A DNA stretch of 64,000 bases, taken from assembly GCA_900074725.1 (NCBI GenBank), contig LT598456.1, forward strand, positions 689,488-753,487, in the 5' to 3' direction. Positions within the stretch are counted from its first letter, which is position 1, and every line of letters starts with the position of its first letter. The notes beneath the pieces were generated by a model, which saw nothing but the letters and a program-made list of their open reading frames with translations, was not told the DNA's origin and did no database searches. Both the position numbers and the translations under genes were made by a program. Of the stretch, positions 58,840 through 64,000 are shown one piece after another. Source of the DNA: Lachancea dasiensis. Taxonomy: Eukaryota > Ascomycota > Saccharomycetes > Saccharomycetales > Saccharomycetaceae.

Positions 58840-59976
58840 ATGAGTATATTCAGTTCAAGTGCAAAGAGATTTTTGTCTGGAAAAATGAGTCGACCTTTCA
58901 AATCTTTAGTGTATTCTTCCCATGATGTTGAAGACTGTACCAAAGTACTTTCATTGTTCAGCTATTACCCGCAAGAAGCTGTTGATAAGTCTATTGTTCT
59001 CAGAACCTTGGCGTTTCCGATCAATCCCTCTGACATAAACCAGCTCGAGGGTGTTTATCCCTCTAGGCCCGAAAAAACACTTGCTCTTGGCACCGAGCAA
59101 CCTAGCGCTATTGCAGGTAACGAGGGAGCATTCGAGGTGGTGCATGTACCAAGCCACGTGAAAGACTTGAGCGTAGGAGATATGGTCATTCCATTGCAGG
59201 CGAACTTTGGTACTTGGTCTTCCTATCGAACCTGCAAGGATGCTTCGGAGGTAGTCAAGTTGGAAGGCTGCGACAAATTTGCTGCAGCTACTATAGCTGT
59301 CAATGGCTGTACAGCGTACCAGATGCTGAACAACTACGTGAATTGGGATTCCAATGGAAACGATTGGCTGATTCAGAATGCAGGTACATCATCAGTTTCG
59401 AAAATTGTCACTCAACTGGCCAAAATGCGCAATGTAAAGACCTTGAGCGTCATTCGGGACCGCGACAATTTTGAAGAGGTAGCTCGTGAACTGGAAACTA
59501 AATACGGTGCTACTAAAGTCATTTCAGAGTCGCAAAACAACGATAAGGACTTTAGCAAGGAAGTTCTGCCTAAAATTTTGGGGGCGGATGCGCGTGTCAA
59601 ACTGGCCCTAAACTCGGTGGGCGGAAAGTCCAGCTCTTCGATAGCCCGCAAACTAGATGCAAATGCTATTATGCTAACCTACGGGGGCATGTCTAAGCTA
59701 CCTGTCAGCTTGCCACCATCTCTACATATTTTTAAGGGTCTGCAAAGTCAAGGCTTTTGGGTTACGCAAAACTCCAAAGAGGATCCTCAGGATAAGCGTA
59801 GAACAGTCCAGGAAGTAGCCAGGCTATATGCTGAGGGGAAACTCATCTCTCCTAAGGATGAAGTCAGAGTTCTAGAATGGGACGTTGACGGAATGTCCGA
59901 TGAGCAGGTTCTTGATCTCATCAAGTTGGGTATCACCCAGAAAGGAGGCAAGAATATGGTAGCTCTCAAATGGTAG
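58840..59976 (+). CDS. ETR1: Etr1, mitochondrial 2-enoyl thioester reductase
   Basis: NADPH-dependent trans-2-enoyl-ACP reductase of mitochondrial fatty-acid synthesis (needed for lipoic acid). The product has 378 residues (yeast 380). The presequence is MSIFSSSAKRFLSGKMSR. Medium-chain dehydrogenase features: INPSDINQLEGVYPSRP, ATIAVNGCTAYQMLNNYV, then WLIQNAGTSSVSKIVTQLA (NADPH-binding). It is on the other side of YPK3 in S. cerevisiae (YBR026C). It converges with the transporter-like gene across 80 bp. Confidence 0.95.
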   Translation: MSIFSSSAKRFLSGKMSRPFKSLVYSSHDVEDCTKVLSLFSYYPQEAVDKSIVLRTLAFPINPSDINQLEGVYPSRPEKTLALGTEQPSAIAGNEGAFEVVHVPSHVKDLSVGDMVIPLQANFGTWSSYRTCKDASEVVKLEGCDKFAAATIAVNGCTAYQMLNNYVNWDSNGNDWLIQNAGTSSVSKIVTQLAKMRNVKTLSVIRDRDNFEEVARELETKYGATKVISESQNNDKDFSKEVLPKILGADARVKLALNSVGGKSSSSIARKLDANAIMLTYGGMSKLPVSLPPSLHIFKGLQSQGFWVTQNSKEDPQDKRRTVQEVARLYAEGKLISPKDEVRVLEWDVDGMSDEQVLDLIKLGITQKGGKNMVALKW

Positions 59977-60056
59977 CTGCAATTTGTAAGTGTTTATTGT
60001 TTATTGTTTATGTATGCACGCTAGCAATTTTATGACAATTCTATGAAAAGGCACTA

Positions 60057-61199
60057 CTACTTAGCATGCGACAAGTACTGTCGCCCTAAAATTAACCCAG
60101 AGACGCTCAAGGTTATATATCCGATCACCTCCCACCGCGTAATGGTAATTTCGTTGGTTTGTGTGACCCAATCGGCTAGGGCGGTGAAAACAATGGAGCC
60201 GAGGAAGCAGGTTGATGTAAACCGCGGCGAAACTTGAAATGACAAATGTACCAAGGAAGCAACCATTACCAGATGGCCGGCAAAAACAAAGAGAAATATA
60301 TATAGTGTTTCTGAAACACTCGGAACCGTCAGGGGAAGCTCTTGTCTGTGGTAAGTCATGATGGGGGCTAGGATCAACAAATTTATCACGCCAATGACGC
60401 TAATTTCGTAGCTGAGCGTACATACTTTGACGGCTTGCCCAAGTTTAGAGGAAGAAGTGTCTTCAGTACAGCTTTGCGTTGCAGATGTCCACTTGCTCCA
60501 CATAACGAAAACCGGTCCCACAGCCAAAGCTCCCAGGCCACATGTTAGGGCGCTTTTCAACCTGTCGAACAGAAACGGATCGTCAAGCTCTCCAGTCTTA
60601 GTGTTAAGTGCGAGCTTCCCGGAAAGCAGGTCGCATGAAGCCTTGGTATACGAAATTGTCAGAATCCCGACTAGGACTATAATGATGAGAGCGAAATTTC
60701 TCAGCATGTTTCTTCTGCTTGCCATGCCAGTAATTCCAAGAAGTAAAGAAACGATCTCGAACATGGATAGATTGTGGATGATGGCCACGTCCAGAGCAGG
60801 CGACAAACCTAGAGCCACCAAATATGTGTACTGCGCTGAACATAACATAATGGCCAGGAAGAGTGCGCGTACAAGTTGCGAAAGAAGAACCTTGGGGTTC
60901 CCCTTTGCCGTTGGAGTTGTGGCCACGGGAAGACAAAGGTCTCGGACCGTATCAGAAAAACGAGGCGGCTGTGGGAAAAACGCCGCTTTCCACCATCCTG
61001 ATCTCGACTTGCATCCATATTTTAACCTGCAGAACAACTGCGACAGAGGGCCTACCACAATCCATGATGAAAGTTGGGCACCTAGGATTAGCATGACATC
61101 TGTCGAGCCCCCAGAGGAAGACCTACCAAATAATCTGGAAATCCCTATAGTCTGCGCAACATACCCAATGACAGCGCAAAGCCAAAGTTCAGCGAGCAT
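60057..61199 (-). CDS. Multi-span membrane protein, EamA/DMT transporter-like
   Basis: A 380-residue protein with about ten hydrophobic segments. One stretch reads QLVRALFLAIMLCSAQYTYL, followed by ALGLSPALDVAIIHNLSMFE, like the DMT pattern in which a helix pair ends at a small-residue-rich break and a Leu-rich partner follows. The N-terminus ELWLCAVIGYVAQTIGISRL is the first helix. No S. cerevisiae orthologue could be named. Substrate unknown. It lies between the ETR1 block and the INO4 block, next to a tRNA gene, at a likely chromosome junction. Confidence 0.6.
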   Translation of the reverse strand: MLAELWLCAVIGYVAQTIGISRLFGRSSSGGSTDVMLILGAQLSSWIVVGPLSQLFCRLKYGCKSRSGWWKAAFFPQPPRFSDTVRDLCLPVATTPTAKGNPKVLLSQLVRALFLAIMLCSAQYTYLVALGLSPALDVAIIHNLSMFEIVSLLLGITGMASRRNMLRNFALIIIVLVGILTISYTKASCDLLSGKLALNTKTGELDDPFLFDRLKSALTCGLGALAVGPVFVMWSKWTSATQSCTEDTSSSKLGQAVKVCTLSYEISVIGVINLLILAPIMTYHRQELPLTVPSVSETLYIFLFVFAGHLVMVASLVHLSFQVSPRFTSTCFLGSIVFTALADWVTQTNEITITRWEVIGYITLSVSGLILGRQYLSHAK

Positions 61200-61463
61200 G
61201 GTGTCCCTTCAGTCTCACTCTAGGCCAAAAAACATATTAAAAAGTAGTGCGAGCGAGAAGCGAAGAATTCAAGAATCAACAGGCAATGTTAGTTTCACCA
61301 TAGGCGATTCCTCTTGGGTCCATATACGAAACGCCGTGATCACCAACCTCTGACGCAGCTCTTCGTTTAACGCTGTGTCAATGGTCGTTATAACTGCACC
61401 CAGCTGACTTCCAGAGTGATACCACACCAGAAAGATTTCTCGAGAGTCCAACCAAATTTGTAA

Positions 61464-61537
61464 GACTTCGTGGCCAAGCTGGTTAAGGCGTGCGACTGTT
61501 AATCGCAAGATCGTGAGTTCAATCCTCACCGAGGTCG
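61464..61537 (+). tRNA. tRNA-Asn (GTT)
   Basis: 74 nt with a complete cloverleaf and no intron. The acceptor stem pairs GACTTCG with CGAGGTC, followed by discriminator G. The anticodon loop is CTGTTAA (GTT), nearly identical to S. cerevisiae tRNA-Asn. A T-run follows at 61546-61550. Confidence 0.95.
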
Positions 61538-61605
61538 AAATTTAATTTTTCAATATCAGTAAAATTGTCCACTGCACCACGATGCAAATCAGCGGTCTTG
61601 GAGTT

Positions 61606-62029
61606 TTAATTTTTGCGTGGCGTGGTTGGAATTTCCCAGGCGAGGTAGTGCGGAACCTCTGAACCGGTCTGCTCTTCTACTCGCTTTCGCAGCTCCTGAT
61701 TTCGTTGGTATAACCACACTAAGTAATTGTAGCCTGAATGAGTTTCGTAGGAAGTTAGTATTTTATACACGAGCATTGACTAGGGCAGTCGATCTGGCTG
61801 ACATACTTCTAGCGTAGATTTGCATTTCTGAGCGCCTGTGATCAGTGGTTAGATCGGGCACCACTTCCACCAGTGTATCATAGGTTTCGCGCATGGCCTG
61901 GCGTCTTCTTTGTTCGCACGATACGTGATTCTGACGTTTTTGGTCTTCAGACAGCGCCGCCTCTCGCGCCGAGCGCTTTGTACCTTTGTGCTGATGGTCG
62001 GATGTAGGATGGGTATTTGCGGCAGTCAT
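61606..62029 (-). CDS. INO4: Ino4, bHLH activator of phospholipid genes (two exons)
   Basis: Partner of Ino2 on inositol/choline elements. Exon 1 is 61807-62029 and exon 2 is 61606-61733; the intron is 61734-61806 (73 nt). The donor is GTATGT, the branch site TACTAAC lies at 61754-61760, and the acceptor is CATTCAG. Spliced, the product has 116 residues (yeast Ino4 151). The bHLH spans NHVSCEQRRRQAMRETYDTL, then VEVVPDL, RSEMQIYAR and, from exon 2, SYNYLVWLYQRNQELRKRV. This matches yeast Ino4's INHVSSEKKRRELERA and SLSYLSWLYERNEKLRKQ. The join falls exactly inside the second helix, so the intron is well supported. Unspliced, the frame would stop after 88 codons. An inositol element lies just upstream. 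Confidence 0.93.
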
Positions 62030-62336
62030 TGATCGGATTGGATGGACTTGCGTCGTGTATTAATTCCCTGATTTTGTCCCGATTTGATGGTGGTAAAGTA
62101 TGAAATAGTTGGTTGATGATCTATTTTTCACATGGCGGCCATTGGAAAACAGAGATATAGGGTATCACCAAAGGACAGCCGGCCGAAGGAAGAACAGGAG
62201 AAGGAAAGAAAGTAGTTTAGCTTGGCGCTCTCAGATGTTTGGAAAACTGGGTCAAGTAACATACCAATTTGGTCAACAAGCCACGTGACAATAACTAAGG
62301 GTAGAACCTTAATTTTTTCCTGGTGGTTCCATAAAA
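62030..62336. other. INO4 promoter region
   Basis: Roughly 300 bp between INO4 and the tRNA-Arg gene. The UASINO element at 62125-62134 is the main feature. A GTCACGTG word (minus strand, about 62282-62289) lies near the tRNA-Arg gene. Confidence 0.55.
62125..62134 (-). promoter_or_regulatory. UASINO/ICRE element upstream of INO4
   Basis: The minus strand reads CATGTGAAAA, 9 of 10 matches to CATGTGAAAT, with the CATGTG core. It is 96-105 bp upstream of the INO4 ATG and suggests autoregulation, as reported for the yeast INO2/INO4 pair. Confidence 0.7.
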
Positions 62337-62408
62337 GCTCGCGTGGCGTAATGGCAACGCGTCTGACTTCTAATCAGAAGATTGTGGGTTCGACCCCCAC
62401 CGTGAGTG
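62337..62408 (+). tRNA. tRNA-Arg (TCT)
   Basis: 72 nt, no intron. The sequence begins GCTCGCGTGGCGTAATGGCA and has the anticodon TCT in CTTCTAA, essentially the S. cerevisiae tRNA-Arg(UCU). A T8 run (62409-62416) terminates transcription. Confidence 0.95.
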
Positions 62409-62587
62409 TTTTTTTTATTGGCAAGATCTTTCATTCACATCTTTGTGGGAGCAAGTAGGCCAATTGGATCAATACGGGCGTGGTTGGGGCACCAACTGTA
62501 CGCAATACACATGGACCAAGTCATGTTTCGAAACTGTAATATTATTTACACGATATGTATCTGATGCGCCTAGGGTGGACTTGAATT

Positions 62588-63463
62588 TTATTTCTTAAGC
62601 TGATCCATGGTGACGATGCGGGAAGGAGCGGAGGCGGCCACGGAAGGCGAATCAGCCATAGCCGCGAGCTGCAGCTCCAATGCGGTTTTCTTCGCACTCT
62701 TGCGGACCAGATTCGCGTGCCCTCCGGATTTGGCCTCTTGAATCTGTTGCAATAGCGGATGGTTCTCTTTGACCAAGTAGCCACGCTTGCCTGGATTGCT
62801 ATAGTAGTCGATGTCTTTCCTCTTGACTGGCCTGGCCTGTAGCGGAATTCGCCCTCTATTCTGCATGAACCATTGGGGGCTCAAATGTGCTCTCAGGCCC
62901 AGTTTGTTGAAGTATCGCGCTGTGAACTCGCCACCAGCCTTTTCGATGGCCTGGATTGCACTTTTGGAGGCTCTGGTGGCTTCAATTTTCAACGGCAGGT
63001 TGAAATATTCCTTTCCATCGCCCAACAGCTTCACACCGTCCTTGATGGACCCCGTTACCAATCCCAAATCCTTCATTTTCTTCATGTCTAAGACTTCGCC
63101 GGCTTCGAGATCCAAGCGGCCCTTGCGATGAAACCACATGATCCTGTCCAGGTTGAGCTCGTTGAGTTCTAGCGACGTGACATTGGTGAATCCGATCTTA
63201 GGGAAAAGCTTGTAAATGGGAGTTTGACCACCTTCAAACCACGACTTGACTTTTCCGCGGGCCTTTTGACCCTTCTGACCTCTTGCCGATGTTTTACCTT
63301 TACCAGAAGAAGGACCTCTACCAACTCTTTTGTATGTCTTTGTCGATCCTTCAGAAGGTTGCAATTGTGAGAGAATAGATACTTGCCGACATTGAGGGAA
63401 AGTCAGCTGCCTCAAGCTTGTTTGGAAGCTTTGTATGAATCCCGAAGGACGAGAAAGAAACAT
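62588..63463 (-). CDS. MRPL10: Mrpl10, mitochondrial large-subunit ribosomal protein uL15m
   Basis: Mitochondrial ribosomal protein of the L15 family. The product has 291 residues (yeast 322). A presequence of about 40 residues ([19 protein letters not shown]) precedes the L15 signature: [19 protein letters not shown], then [34 protein letters not shown] and [20 protein letters not shown] follow. The ATG at 63463 is used; a GTG at 63478 is in frame. tRNA genes lie on both sides. Confidence 0.95.
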   Translation of the reverse strand: MFLSRPSGFIQSFQTSLRQLTFPQCRQVSILSQLQPSEGSTKTYKRVGRGPSSGKGKTSARGQKGQKARGKVKSWFEGGQTPIYKLFPKIGFTNVTSLELNELNLDRIMWFHRKGRLDLEAGEVLDMKKMKDLGLVTGSIKDGVKLLGDGKEYFNLPLKIEATRASKSAIQAIEKAGGEFTARYFNKLGLRAHLSPQWFMQNRGRIPLQARPVKRKDIDYYSNPGKRGYLVKENHPLLQQIQEAKSGGHANLVRKSAKKTALELQLAAMADSPSVAASAPSRIVTMDQLKK

Positions 63464-63625
63464 CCTAGGGCGCGTCACGTCTGTTTAGTGGCCAGCGCTG
63501 AAGCTTCTTATCCGACAGTTGATTTCCATAGATGTTTAGAAGCCTGGAAAATTTTAGTAGATCAGTAAAGCGTGATCCCAGGGCTCCTATATGGCGGTAC
63601 TGAGCAACATGTGCAATTGAAAATA

Positions 63626-63698
63626 GCTTCTATGGCCAAGTTGGTAAGGCGCCACACTAGTAATGTGGAGATCATCAGTTCAAATCTGGTTGGAAGCA
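63626..63698 (+). tRNA. tRNA-Thr (AGT)
   Basis: 73 nt, no intron. It begins GCTTCTATGGCCAAGTTGGT and has the anticodon AGT in CTAGTAA, as the S. cerevisiae tRNA-Thr(AGU). The T-stem differs from yeast but still pairs (ATCAG with CTGGT). A T6 run (63703-63708) follows. Confidence 0.95.
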
Positions 63699-64000
63699 TT
63701 TATTTTTTAGACCTTTCATTCCTGGAATGAACAACCGAAAGCCCGTGTTCTCTGTACTACAAAGTCAGCTCTTGGAATGGGTTTATGGCTTGGTAGTGTG
63801 TGCCAGCATCCTTCCAGAGTAATGTCCAGTTTTGTATGTAATATATTCAAGGTTCAGACTTTGTTAGCGGGCTCTCCACTGTGAGGTGCACTGAGCGAGA
63901 CATAATGAAAGGCGAGAGGTCGCGGACTCACAAAGTGGATCGGAGCGACGCTGAGGATAATAATAACAGTTTAATGTTAAATTGAGGGCCAATGGCCTAT
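63699..64000. other. Window end, downstream of tRNA-Thr
   Basis: About 300 bp with no recognisable coding frame or RNA gene. Confidence 0.4.

Noticed and set aside
1600-63478. Non-ATG (GTG/TTG) starts for SMD1, the Mpv17-like gene, NBA1, the FMO-like gene, RTG1, INP54, the MNN2-like gene and MRPL10
   Set aside because: In each case a downstream ATG agrees with homologues or with a usual yeast start, so the shorter products were annotated.

Overview
The window is a compact, almost intronless chromosome segment of a budding yeast of the family Saccharomycetaceae. The evidence is SIT4, SMD1, NUF2, DBP10 and SIR2-type proteins very close to their Saccharomyces cerevisiae counterparts, CTG encoding leucine at conserved positions (for example in SIT4), GTATGT/TACTAAC/CAG splicing in the one intron found, and S. 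cerevisiae-like tRNAs. From about 5.7 to 45.2 kb the genes appear in a single copy of an order that S. cerevisiae splits between two duplicated segments (the SIT4-NPC2-MRP10-FAD1-MTF2-PRP11-SIR2-NAT1-GPR1-SLM3-DBP10-PRP9 series of chromosome IV and the EMI5-NBA1-NUF2-HST1-RTG1-RIB2-INP54-MET22 series of chromosome XV). The species therefore most likely diverged before, or outside, the whole-genome duplication. Lachancea or a near relative is my best guess, but the genus cannot be fixed from this window.

Layout. 1-3.5 kb: the end of PRP38, SMD1, an Mpv17-like membrane protein and UPF3. 3.6-5 kb: CSN12. 5.7-14 kb: SIT4, NPC2, EMI5/SDH5, MRP10, FAD1, MTF2, NBA1. 14-20.4 kb: an accessory insertion between NBA1 and NUF2 that holds an aquaporin, a flavin monooxygenase and almost 4 kb without convincing genes. 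20.6-34.8 kb: NUF2, PRP11, a single SIR2/HST1 gene, RTG1, NAT1, RIB2, INP54, GPR1. 34.8-37.3 kb: a structured intergenic region and an orphan Myb/SANT-like protein. 37.3-45.2 kb: MET22, SLM3, DBP10, PRP9. 46.3-60 kb: CDS1, a tandem pair of seven-helix membrane proteins (DUF7702-like), 3 kb of gene-free DNA, YPK3, an MNN2-like mannosyltransferase and ETR1. 60-64 kb: a multi-span transporter-like protein, INO4 with an intron, MRPL10 and three tRNA genes on the + strand.

Functional threads. Splicing is represented by PRP38, SMD1, PRP11 and PRP9. Mitochondrial biogenesis is represented by EMI5, MRP10, MTF2, SLM3, ETR1, MRPL10 and RTG1. Nutrient signalling is represented by SIT4, GPR1, YPK3 and RTG1. 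Phospholipid synthesis links INO4 (regulator) with CDS1 (enzyme), and both promoters carry a near-perfect inositol/choline element. DBP10 has the ribosome-biogenesis RRPE plus two PAC boxes. The least ordinary parts are the two gene-poor insertions (14-18.6 kb and 48.6-53.8 kb), the tandem DUF7702-like pair with minisatellites between the copies, and perfect stem-loops upstream of GPR1.
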